The position numbers and the translations under genes are program-made. The notes below the pieces were generated by a model. The model did not search any database. It was not told the DNA's origin and worked only from the letters and a program-made list of their open reading frames with translations. DNA of 18,486 nt from CAZKUN01 sp964555935 (GTDB taxonomy: Bacteria > Armatimonadota > Zipacnadia > Zipacnadales > VGFC01). Below, piece by piece: positions 6,940 through 13,501 of the stretch (its first letter is position 1; each line of letters opens with the position of its first letter). The DNA lies in contig CAZKUN010000186.1 of the NCBI GenBank assembly GCA_964555935.1, positions 1 to 18,486 of the forward strand, in the 5' to 3' direction.

Positions 6940-8790
6940 CTAGTGCTCCGGTGCGGAATCGATGTCGACGGCCGGGCCGGCGCCCTCGGGCTCGCGGACG
7001 GAGTCGACCATGTCCTGGGCCTCTTGAGTCGGCGGCGGCGTGAACGGCGTGAGGCCAAGCGTTACCGCGAAGTTGAGCATCATGCCGACCGCGCCGATCC
7101 CCTGCGGGTTGATGCCCTTCTCCAGGATGCCGAACGTCCACGGCTGCATGTCGAAGAAGACGCACGCGACGATGTAGAACGATGTAAACCCGATGCCCGA
7201 TACCATGCCGGCGACGGCGGGAATCGTGCCCACGCGCTTGCTGAAGATCCCTAGTACGATGGCCGGGAAGAAGCTCGCAGCCGCCAGGCCGAAGGCGAAG
7301 GCGACGACTTGGCTGACGAAGCCGGGCGGGTAGATGCCAAACAGACCTGCCGCGACGACCGCCAGCCCGATCACCGCGCGCCCGACGAGCAGGCGTTGTT
7401 TCTCGGTGGCCTTGGGGTTGATAACGCGATAGTAGCAGTCGTGGGCGACGCTGGATGAGATGACGAGTAGCAGACCGCTGGCCGTCGATAGAGCCGCTGC
7501 CAGGCCGCCGGCGGCGACCAAGGCGATGATCCAGTTCGAGAGTTCGGCCATCTCCGGCGTGGCGAGCACGATGATATCGCGGTCGGGACCGGACAGGCTC
7601 TTCTCGGTCATGACGGCCCGGCCATCGACGCCGTCGGCGCCGCCGGTGGACGCCCACAGTTGGTGGTTCTGGCGGATGGTCCCGAGCTCGTCGGGGGTGA
7701 GTTTTCCGTTGCGGAAGATCTCGTTGTCCGCCGTGTTCGAGTAGTGGACCTTGCCGTCACCATCGTCGAGCCAGAGTATCAGGCCTGTCTTCGACCAGTT
7801 ATTAAACCACTGGGGCAACTCGGCAGCGGCTTTCCCATTGAGGCCCTGGATCATGTAGAGCCGGGCAAACGCGGCGGTTGCCGGGGCGGTGAGGTAAAGC
7901 ATCGCGATGAAACCCAGCGCGTAGAAAGCGCTCCAACGAGCCGCTCTGACGGACTTCACGGTGTAGAAGCGGACGATGACGTGAGGCAGACCGGCCGTGC
8001 CGACCATGAGCGACAGCGTGACGAGCAGGACGTTGATCTTGTCCCACTTGCCCACGAAGGCCGCCGTGTAACTGTCGAAGCCTAAGTCGGTTTGGATTTG
8101 GTTGAGTTTCTCGAGCAGATACACCCCCCCGTCGCCGGCCATCGTGCTGCCCAGGCCGATTTGCGGGATGGGCACGCCTGTGAGCTTGATGCTGATCGCG
8201 ATGGCTGGGACCAGGAAGGCAGTGATGAGGACCCAGTACTGGGCGACCTGAGTCCAGGTGATGCCCTTCATTCCGCCGAGGGTGGCGTAGACGAACACGA
8301 TCGCCATCCCGATGACGACGCCGGCGGTGATGTCGAGTTCAAGGAAACGGCTGAAGACGACGCCGACGCCGCGCATCTGGCCGGCGACGTAAGTGAAGCA
8401 GACGAAGATCGCGCAGATAACCGCGACGAATCGGGCGGTGTTACTGGTGAAGCGCGCCGCGATGAAGTCGGGGACGGTGTAGTGGCCGAATTTGCGCAGG
8501 TATGGGGCGATGAGAAGCGCGAGCAGCACGTAACCGCCCGTCCAGCCCATCAGGTAGACCCCGCCCGCGTAACCCATCATCGAGATGAGTCCGGCCATGG
8601 AGATGAATGAGGCGGCGCTCATCCAATCGGCGGCGGTGGCCATGCCGTTGGCGACGGTGGGGACGCCCTGCCCGGCGACGTAGAAGCCCTTGGTATCGCG
8701 AACGCGGCTGAGCCAGGCGATGATGAGGTAGANNNNNNNNNNCGTGAAGGTGATGCCGACGAAGATGTATGTCCAAGTCTTGACGCTCAT
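6940..8790 (-). CDS. Sodium:solute symporter, SSS family, VC_2705/acetate-permease-like, large subunit
   Basis: This polytopic inner-membrane symporter is 616 residues with four unknowns from a 10-N gap at 8733-8742. Family blocks are clear: 'FYVAGQGVPTVANGMATAADWMSAASFIS' in the first quarter, 'GYAGGVYLMGWTGGYVLLALLIAPYLRKFG', 'GGMKGITWTQVAQYWVL', and 'GGLAAALSTASGLLLVISSSVAHD' late in the protein. An acidic loop 'LDDGDGKVHY' near residue 341 resembles an EF-hand calcium loop and is typical of this subfamily's long insertion. The start codon overlaps the DUF4212 stop (ATGA on the minus strand), so the two are translationally coupled. Sodium-driven uptake of a small organic acid such as acetate is the family expectation; the substrate is not shown here. 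The stop is TAG at 6940-6942. Confidence 0.93.
   Translation of the reverse strand: MSVKTWTYIFVGITFTXXXXYLIIAWLSRVRDTKGFYVAGQGVPTVANGMATAADWMSAASFISMAGLISMMGYAGGVYLMGWTGGYVLLALLIAPYLRKFGHYTVPDFIAARFTSNTARFVAVICAIFVCFTYVAGQMRGVGVVFSRFLELDITAGVVIGMAIVFVYATLGGMKGITWTQVAQYWVLITAFLVPAIAISIKLTGVPIPQIGLGSTMAGDGGVYLLEKLNQIQTDLGFDSYTAAFVGKWDKINVLLVTLSLMVGTAGLPHVIVRFYTVKSVRAARWSAFYALGFIAMLYLTAPATAAFARLYMIQGLNGKAAAELPQWFNNWSKTGLILWLDDGDGKVHYSNTADNEIFRNGKLTPDELGTIRQNHQLWASTGGADGVDGRAVMTEKSLSGPDRDIIVLATPEMAELSNWIIALVAAGGLAAALSTASGLLLVISSSVAHDCYYRVINPKATEKQRLLVGRAVIGLAVVAAGLFGIYPPGFVSQVVAFAFGLAAASFFPAIVLGIFSKRVGTIPAVAGMVSGIGFTSFYIVACVFFDMQPWTFGILEKGINPQGIGAVGMMLNFAVTLGLTPFTPPPTQEAQDMVDSVREPEGAGPAVDIDSAPEH
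8733..8742. other. Assembly gap (10 N) inside the symporter gene
   Basis: Ten undetermined bases lie in the first transmembrane helix, residues 17-20. The frame is preserved across the gap. My recollection of family members ('GLTFALYIGIAIW') predicts that only one base is needed between 'GITFT' and 'YLIIAW', so ten is probably a placeholder length. Confidence 0.9.
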
Positions 8791-9158
8791 GCCTCAGGAC
8801 CTCCGTTGGCCTGGAGTTCCTCAAGCTCGCGATGGTGCCTGGCATCCAGCCGGTTAGCCAGCAGGCAGTAGGCCAGGATCAGCAGCACGAAGATCATGAT
8901 GCTGCCCTGGTGGGCAAACCAGAAGCCCAAGGGGAATCCCGACGTGAAAAGCCCGCTGATGCCGACCCGGTAAACGTTGAGCTGGTCGGCGAAGAGCACC
9001 CCGCAGCCAAGCCCGGCTATGGCCCAGCCGGCTAACAAGGCGATGGTGACCAATACGTTGTCTCGCCAGTAACGATCCAGAGCGGCGTGGACACGGGGTT
9101 CGTGAAGATCGGGCTCCGGCTCGACGTTCGGCTCGCGAGCGTCGTCGGGTGTCGGCAT
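8787..9158 (-). CDS. DUF4212 protein, symporter small subunit
   Basis: This 123-residue membrane protein of the DUF4212 family is the putative small subunit that regularly precedes VC_2705-type sodium symporters. It has an acidic cytoplasmic N-terminus, then 'RYWRDNVLVTIALLAGWAIAGLGCGVLFAD' with the first helix (about 34-57). The conserved 'GFPLGFWFAHQGSIMIFVLLILAYC' follows as the second helix (about 75-100), then a charged tail. ATG at 9156-9158 is chosen because GGAGGA lies 8 nt upstream on the minus strand and the protein then has normal family length. The frame stays open upstream to 9830, but that part covers a sulfatase relic and an unrelated protein. The ATGA overlap with the symporter gene supports a two-subunit transporter. 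Confidence 0.88.
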   Translation of the reverse strand: MPTPDDAREPNVEPEPDLHEPRVHAALDRYWRDNVLVTIALLAGWAIAGLGCGVLFADQLNVYRVGISGLFTSGFPLGFWFAHQGSIMIFVLLILAYCLLANRLDARHHRELEELQANGGPEA

Positions 9159-9830
9159 CAGCGCGCTCCTCCGAGGTATCGGAAATGCAGGTCCGCAATG
9201 CGTTTCTTTGCGGAGGGCGGGATGTCCTGCGCGAGGGCCGGACGGACCTGGCTGACCTGGCGACAGAGCGTCCGGACGTCGTGGCTGAACTGAAGACTGA
9301 ATACGCCTACTGGGCGGAGAGGGTTGGGGCTGTGGATTGGCGTGAGCTGAGGGAGTCAGTGGGGGGGGCTGTGGCTTCTCACTCTCTGGAAGCGGCTTCA
9401 CCGGCCAGTGGCGGAGGCTGTTGCCTGCGCGGACGTCGCTGGAGCGGGCCATCACCATATCGAGCGTGTCGGAACTCTTGAGCCACTCGGCATCGACCGT
9501 GGTCCACGCCTCAAGTTCGGTTCGGCCCGACGGCGTCCGGACGGGCACCCATCTGGCGATGTGATCCTCGTTGGTGCCCGCAGCCATGGGACGCTTGACA
9601 GGTCGCGCGGGTTCGGGGGCGGCGGCTTCGACCGGAGCGCGTGCCACCGCCACCCGGTCGGCCAGCACGCCGAAGACGACGGTCGCCAGCGCCAGCACAA
9701 CGACGGCCGCCACCATCCCCACGCGTATGCGCGCGCGGGTGGCGGCGGACGAGCGCTGGGCAGCCAGCTCGGCTTGATTGAGGATGCGGCCTACGACGGG
9801 ATCGCTGTGCTTGGGCGCTCGCTGGCTCAT
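8787..9830 (-). CDS. Single-helix hypothetical protein closing the prepilin operon; frame runs on into DUF4212
   Basis: A protein starts at ATG 9830, overlapping the upstream prepilin gene's stop by ATGA, so it is translated as the last member of the prepilin operon. Residues 1-34 are cytoplasmic and basic ('QRSSAATRARIR'), about 35-57 form one transmembrane helix, and about 58-155 are an extracytoplasmic region with 'HIARWVPVRTPSGRTELEAWTTVDAEWLKSS'. I recognise no domain. From about residue 155 the sequence becomes proline/serine/arginine-rich and low in structure, coinciding with antisense sulfatase-like sequence. No stop occurs before the DUF4212 stop, so the open frame is a 347-residue chimera. 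I infer that the native 3' end was lost in a rearrangement. The N-terminal half is credible; the fusion is probably accidental. Confidence 0.55.
   Translation of the reverse strand: MSQRAPKHSDPVVGRILNQAELAAQRSSAATRARIRVGMVAAVVVLALATVVFGVLADRVAVARAPVEAAAPEPARPVKRPMAAGTNEDHIARWVPVRTPSGRTELEAWTTVDAEWLKSSDTLDMVMARSSDVRAGNSLRHWPVKPLPESEKPQPPPLTPSAHANPQPQPSPPSRRIQSSVQPRRPDALSPGQPGPSGPRAGHPALRKETHCGPAFPIPRRSALMPTPDDAREPNVEPEPDLHEPRVHAALDRYWRDNVLVTIALLAGWAIAGLGCGVLFADQLNVYRVGISGLFTSGFPLGFWFAHQGSIMIFVLLILAYCLLANRLDARHHRELEELQANGGPEA
9221..9355 (+). pseudogene. Relic of the C-terminus of an arylsulfatase
   Basis: The + frame reads DVLREGRTDLADLATERPDV and continues to 'AELKTEYAYWAERVGAVDWREL'. This is the characteristic end of S1-family sulfatases ('ELYDL..DRTE..DLA..P..V..L...Y..WA.RVGV..W..L'). 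Nothing upstream encodes the catalytic domain (no CxPxR motif), and the frame does not stop where sulfatases do. It sits between the prepilin operon and the DUF4212 gene, antisense to both. Recognition is by motif memory over about 40 residues; a database search is needed to confirm it. Confidence 0.55.
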
Positions 9831-11098
9831 CAGATGCGCTCCCAGAAGAGCGAGTCGACAACGGGCGGACCATTCTCAGACGTCGAGCCCGGCAGGATGG
9901 GCACCAAGCCCTCGTGTGGCTCATCCCACTCGAAGATTGGGTTCCCGTTGAACCAGAACACATCGCACACGAGCGCGCCGAAGATGTGCGAGTTACCGTC
10001 GACCGCGAATTCGGCGTCGCCCACGCTGTTGTGGCAGTAGACCAGTCCGTCGATGGCGGCGTTACCGTCCAGCGTGAAGCTGCCGGCAGTCAGGATCCCC
10101 CAGCCCGCGTCGGAGCCCGAATACTCGACGTTCCCATCGACATAGATGCCTTTCTTGGCGACCAACAGGCCGACGCCCTTGAGGTTGCCGTCAAGCGTGA
10201 GCGTCTTCTCGATGAAGATGACTCGCGGATCGTCCGCGGTGCCCCCGACGATATTGCCACTCAGCGTCTTGTTTCCGGAGTAATACGATGAGTCCGCCAC
10301 GGCCATCTCTCGATACATGTCCAAGTCGATCGTCGGCATCGAGACTCCCGGGCTATTGGGGTAGAGTCCCGCATCGGGCGTGTGCGGGTAGAGGTTACCC
10401 TCAAGCGTGGTGCTGCCGGCGGCGCTGACCTTGCCCCACAGGTCGAGATTGCCGTTCATCCAGAAGTTACCGTTGCAGTACAAGCCGCCGCCCAACTCCG
10501 GATGGCCCCGGACCTCGAGGTTGCCGTTGAGCCAGACGTTGTGGTTGACCAGCACGGAGTAGTTGAAGCAGTCGGCGATTTCGCCGCCCGGAGTGCTGCC
10601 TCCCCCGCTGTAGAAGTCCGGGAAGATGACCGTGAGGAGATCCTCGCGCACGCCGGAGTTGGAGGTGCCGACGGCGCGGACCGCCACACACCCCGCGATG
10701 CCGTTGTGGGGTGCTGTGGCAGTGAACTCGTAGGACCCCGTCACTAGGCTGTAGGTTGTCGACGTGTATGTCCGGGTTACGCCGTTACCCGCTTCTGTCT
10801 CGGTCACTGTGAGTTTGGTATTGATGTCGTCAATGCCCGCGGCACTGTCCTCCATCATCCAGATCGCTCGATCGACGGCTGCCTCCGCCAGGTAGAGCGC
10901 CTGCTGGCCGCGGTAGCTGGAATAGGCCCAGTTTGCCGAGTTCAGCCCGGCATAGCAGAATACCATCCCCAGCGTCAGCATCGCGCCCAGCAGCACGAGG
11001 GCGTAGCAGAACGAGAGGCCGCGGCGGCCGACTGGCCGTAGCGGTGGCATAGGCCGTCGGCGGATTGGAGCGCGTCGATGCCGGCAGTTGGCGTTCAT
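9830..11098 (-). CDS. PilX-like prepilin-type protein with repeated NGN-containing strands
   Basis: This 422-residue protein starts after a strong GGAGGA site 8 nt upstream of ATG 11098. A basic N-terminus (RRHRAPIRRRPMPPL-type) leads to one hydrophobic helix ('GLSFCYALVLLGAMLTLGMVFCYAG') and then 'ALYLAEAAVDRAIWMM', the PilX/type IV minor-pilin N-terminal pattern. From about residue 185 the sequence holds at least nine short strands, each with a G-N turn (LNGNLEV, MNGNLDL, LEGNLYP, LSGNIVG, LDGNLKG, VDGNVEY, LDGNAAI, VDGNSHI, FNGNPIF). These look like rungs of a beta-solenoid and match what I know as a DUF7305-type domain. It is probably an exported pilus-tip or surface component. The stop overlaps the next gene's start. 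Family assignment is moderate; the repeat is directly visible. Confidence 0.8.
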   Translation of the reverse strand: MNANCRHRRAPIRRRPMPPLRPVGRRGLSFCYALVLLGAMLTLGMVFCYAGLNSANWAYSSYRGQQALYLAEAAVDRAIWMMEDSAAGIDDINTKLTVTETEAGNGVTRTYTSTTYSLVTGSYEFTATAPHNGIAGCVAVRAVGTSNSGVREDLLTVIFPDFYSGGGSTPGGEIADCFNYSVLVNHNVWLNGNLEVRGHPELGGGLYCNGNFWMNGNLDLWGKVSAAGSTTLEGNLYPHTPDAGLYPNSPGVSMPTIDLDMYREMAVADSSYYSGNKTLSGNIVGGTADDPRVIFIEKTLTLDGNLKGVGLLVAKKGIYVDGNVEYSGSDAGWGILTAGSFTLDGNAAIDGLVYCHNSVGDAEFAVDGNSHIFGALVCDVFWFNGNPIFEWDEPHEGLVPILPGSTSENGPPVVDSLFWERI

Positions 11099-11139
11099 GG
11101 AATTGGTCCTCCGGTCGGCGGGATGGCCCGCCAGGTCGG

Positions 11140-11724
11140 TCAGTGGTTGCGGATCCAGACTTCGGCAGTCTCGGTGCGGTTGTAGTAGCCCGGGTGGTTG
11201 CCCTGGCCGACGGTGACAGCGATGCGCACCAACTCCAGCAGCTCCACGGATGGCGAGTAGGTGAAGCTGAGGTCCTCGACGTCGTCCATCACCACGCCAA
11301 CGACCTCCCAGGAACTGTCGGTGTCGGGGCGCTCCAGCCGCCAGATGTATGCGCCGTCGTCGTCGGCGTCGGCGGACCCGTCGCCCTGGAAGATCACGAC
11401 TTGCTTCCCGCTCTTGATCGCGCGGGTGTCGGAGTCAACCTCGTAGTAACCGTCTGTCCCGCGCGCCGGCATGGTGAAGACAATGATGCCGGGTCCGGGG
11501 TAGTCCACGTTGTACGCCTCGCGGATATCGGACGTGATGCGCTCGAGCGCGAGCGCGGCTTTGTCGCGGCTGGTTGATTCGCGGGTCCCCTGCTGGTACA
11601 TCTGAAGAGCCTGCGTGTAGAGCAGGGATACGCCGATGCTGATGATGCCCAGTACCGTGATGGACGTGAGCATCTCGATGAGCGTGACACCAGACCGGAG
11701 CCCGGGCCTTGTGTTATGTAGCAT
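11140..11724 (-). CDS. Prepilin-type N-terminal protein, PilW/GspJ-like
   Basis: This 194-residue prepilin-like protein has the class III leader 'MLHNTRPGLRSG' followed by 'VTLIEMLTSITVLGIISIGVSLL'. Prepilin peptidase would cut after Gly12, leaving the conserved Glu5 (Glu17 of the precursor). The remainder resembles PilW/GspJ, with 'RITSDIREAYNVDYPG' after the helix and beta-rich sequence to the end. ATG 11724 is chosen over an in-frame ATG at 11820, because GAGGGA lies just upstream and the longer version would overlap the previous gene and precede the leader. It lies second in a minus-strand prepilin operon, 34 nt after the PilV-like gene. It is likely a minor pilin or pseudopilin of a type IV pilus or type II secretion system whose assembly ATPase is not in this window. 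Confidence 0.85.
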   Translation of the reverse strand: MLHNTRPGLRSGVTLIEMLTSITVLGIISIGVSLLYTQALQMYQQGTRESTSRDKAALALERITSDIREAYNVDYPGPGIIVFTMPARGTDGYYEVDSDTRAIKSGKQVVIFQGDGSADADDDGAYIWRLERPDTDSSWEVVGVVMDDVEDLSFTYSPSVELLELVRIAVTVGQGNHPGYYNRTETAEVWIRNH

Positions 11725-11758
11725 TTCGCTTCCCTCGGCGCTGTTTGCGCGGGTCGAG

Positions 11759-12178
11759 CTAACTGTGAGATGATATGACGGTGGACAACGCGACTCGGCC
11801 GCCGATCCCCGTTCCTCCACCCCAGACTACAATCACGTTCACCAGGTACTGGTTCGACGACTCAGAGTCCGGATACGGCTCGAATGAGATCGACGCCTGG
11901 CCGCTCGGAAGCTCCGACACTGCTTCGGTGCCGGGGAAGAGCGCCGAGTCGATGCTGTTGTACCCGGCGGCCTTCATCGCTTCGATCTTGCGCGATGCGA
12001 CGTCGGCGCCGACGGACGCAAAATGCGCGTGGCGTTGGGTCCGGAAGCCGACGACGAACATCGATGATACTCCCACCAGCCCGATGGACAGCAGGACCAG
12101 CGTCACCATCAACTCGATCAGCGACAGTCCACCGCGCTTGCCACCCCGTGAGATTAGATTGCTTGCGCGACGCTTCAT
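11759..12178 (-). CDS. Prepilin-type N-terminal protein, PilV/GspI-like
   Basis: This 139-residue prepilin-like protein has a basic leader ending 'GGKRGG' followed by 'LSLIELMVTLVLLSIGLVGVSSMF'. Cleavage after Gly17 is expected, and Glu22 is the conserved Glu5 of the mature pilin. 'ASRKIEAMKAAGYNSID' follows the helix, as in PilV/GspI proteins. ATG 12178 has GGAGA 8 nt upstream; the longer in-frame start at 12298 would put 40 residues before the leader and is rejected. It is first of four minus-strand genes, all closely spaced, that build a minor-pilin or pseudopilin set. Promoter sequence is not obvious in the 216 nt upstream, apart from the palindrome at 12246. Confidence 0.85.
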   Translation of the reverse strand: MKRRASNLISRGGKRGGLSLIELMVTLVLLSIGLVGVSSMFVVGFRTQRHAHFASVGADVASRKIEAMKAAGYNSIDSALFPGTEAVSELPSGQASISFEPYPDSESSNQYLVNVIVVWGGGTGIGGRVALSTVISSHS

Positions 12179-12245
12179 GGTTAGGTTCTCCAGAGAATAT
12201 CGAGGGAACAGGCCGGCGGACACTGGCGCTCCCATCTCCCACTTA

Positions 12246-12255
12246 CCACGCGTGG
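12246..12255. promoter_or_regulatory. Perfect 10-bp palindrome upstream of the prepilin operon
   Basis: CCACGCGTGG is self-complementary and lies 68 nt before the PilV-like start, in the 12179-12394 intergenic stretch where the operon promoter should be. It could be an operator for a dimeric regulator. GC-rich palindromes of this size also occur by chance, and no convincing -35/-10 pair is visible beside it. Confidence 0.25.
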
Positions 12256-12357
12256 GTGCCCGAGCCCAATAAACTCTGGGCAAATGGAGTGGAAACACGG
12301 GTGAAACAGTAGGGGGAATGTTTGATGGAATCAGTGTGTCGAACCAGTGTCGGAGGA

Positions 12358-12385
12358 CGGCCGAAGGTCTCCGGGAGACGGGCCG
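12358..12385 (-). terminator. Stem-loop after the GH5 gene, possible terminator
   Basis: The inner arms GTCTCC (12367-12372) and GGAGAC (12374-12379) are perfect, and the outer arms CGGCC (12358-12362) and GGCCG (12381-12385) add five pairs. It begins 10 nt after the GH5 stop on the minus strand. There is no T-run after it, so termination efficiency is doubtful. Confidence 0.4.
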
Positions 12386-12394
12386 CAGCGTGGC

Positions 12395-13378
12395 TCAGTG
12401 CTGCTGTATGAGGTCAAGCATGGCGCGATCGAGCTTGTGGCCGCGGAAATCTTCGTAGGTGATGTCCGTGCGGTTCGAGTCGAGGATGCCGAAGGCACCG
12501 CGGAAGTTCCACATGGACCAGCCCCATCCGGCTTCTTCCCAGAGTTGGAGGAAATCCTCCATCCAGGCGAGGATGACCGCGTGCGGGGCGTGCTGGAACG
12601 CGCCCCACTCTCCGACGTGGACGCCCACGCCCTTGGCTTCGAGGTCCTTCCAGGGCTGGATGCAGTCGCGGTAGAGCCGGTCGCGGTCCCAGACGTCGCC
12701 ATCGCCGAGATCAAGCGGCCAGGTGGGTTCGGCCCAACTCTCGGAATCCACCCATGAGGCCTTGTAGTGGCTGATTTGCATGGGCTGATAGCCTCTGGTG
12801 CTCTGCGCGACACCAAGGTCAACGATGCCGTGGACGGGCTGATTGCCCCATTGGAGGCCGTCAGCGACGATCAGGCGGCCGGGATCCTGGGCGCGGATCG
12901 CCTCGACCAGAGCAGTGTGGACCTTGACGTAGCGCTGCTCGGTGGTGTTGGCGGGCTCGTTGAGGAGATCGAAGGTCAGCTCTTCACTTGGGATGCTCTT
13001 GTAGCGCTTGGCGAAATGGGCCCAGTGGTGGCAGGCGCCCGCGAGCGCGCGTTCGTCGGTCCATAGGTCAAGGGGCTCAGCGGGAGGATTGACGCAGTAG
13101 CCCGGGGCGCGGTGGAGGTCGAGATTCACGTGGATGCCGTGCTGTTTGCCGAACTCGATGGCCTCATCCACGTGCTGAAGGCTGGCGTCGTCCATCTCCA
13201 ACCACTTCTCGGGATCCGACTCGGACCAGCACCAGTATGACATCGGCAGGCGAGCGAAGTTGAAGCCCCACTCGGCCATCCACTCGAAATCGGACTCGCG
13301 AAACGGCGCGTTGTAGCGGCCTGTGAACTTCTCCAGCAGGTTGAAACCGCGCCAACGCGGGAGTTTGGATGCGTTCAT
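12395..13378 (-). CDS. Glycoside hydrolase family 5 (cellulase-like)
   Basis: This 327-residue TIM-barrel glycosidase begins 'RWRGFNLLEKF', like GH5 enzymes. Conserved residues include Arg43 in 'NFARLPMSYW', 'HGIHVNLDLHRAPGY' around His89, the acid/base glutamate Glu141 in 'FDLLNEP', 'ISHY' near 204, and the nucleophile Glu257 in 'VHVGEWGAF'. A tryptophan-rich segment 'GWGWSMWNFRGAFGI' follows. No signal peptide or lipobox is seen, so it is probably cytoplasmic and acts on imported oligosaccharides rather than polymers. The start has GGAG 9 nt upstream. It lies 123 nt after the SnoaL-like gene on the same strand, with a long hairpin between. The family is clear; beta-1,4-glucan, mannan or another beta-glycoside as substrate cannot be decided. 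Confidence 0.9.
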   Translation of the reverse strand: MNASKLPRWRGFNLLEKFTGRYNAPFRESDFEWMAEWGFNFARLPMSYWCWSESDPEKWLEMDDASLQHVDEAIEFGKQHGIHVNLDLHRAPGYCVNPPAEPLDLWTDERALAGACHHWAHFAKRYKSIPSEELTFDLLNEPANTTEQRYVKVHTALVEAIRAQDPGRLIVADGLQWGNQPVHGIVDLGVAQSTRGYQPMQISHYKASWVDSESWAEPTWPLDLGDGDVWDRDRLYRDCIQPWKDLEAKGVGVHVGEWGAFQHAPHAVILAWMEDFLQLWEEAGWGWSMWNFRGAFGILDSNRTDITYEDFRGHKLDRAMLDLIQQH

Positions 13379-13412
13379 GGTGGATAGCTCCGGTGGGATT
13401 GGGTGACGCTAG

Positions 13413-13473
13413 GCGCGACGGAAGGGCCGGATGGGGATCCCAAACATCCCCCATTCGGCCCCTCCCGACGCGC
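13413..13473 (-). terminator. Long imperfect hairpin between the SnoaL-like and GH5 genes
   Basis: Left arm 13413-13438 and right arm 13446-13473 pair along nearly their whole length with two mismatches, one G-T pair and two one-base bulges. The loop is seven bases (CCCAAAC). It lies 29 nt after the SnoaL-like stop and 35 nt before GH5 on the minus strand. No T-tract is visible, so it may be a terminator, attenuator or processing site. Confidence 0.5.
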
Positions 13474-13501
13474 AGTATCGAGGCGGTCCCGCCACGAAGG
13501 C

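Noticed and set aside
12299..12330. GTAG at 12309-12312 as a further REP-like foot
   Set aside because: No adjacent inverted repeat of useful length is present.
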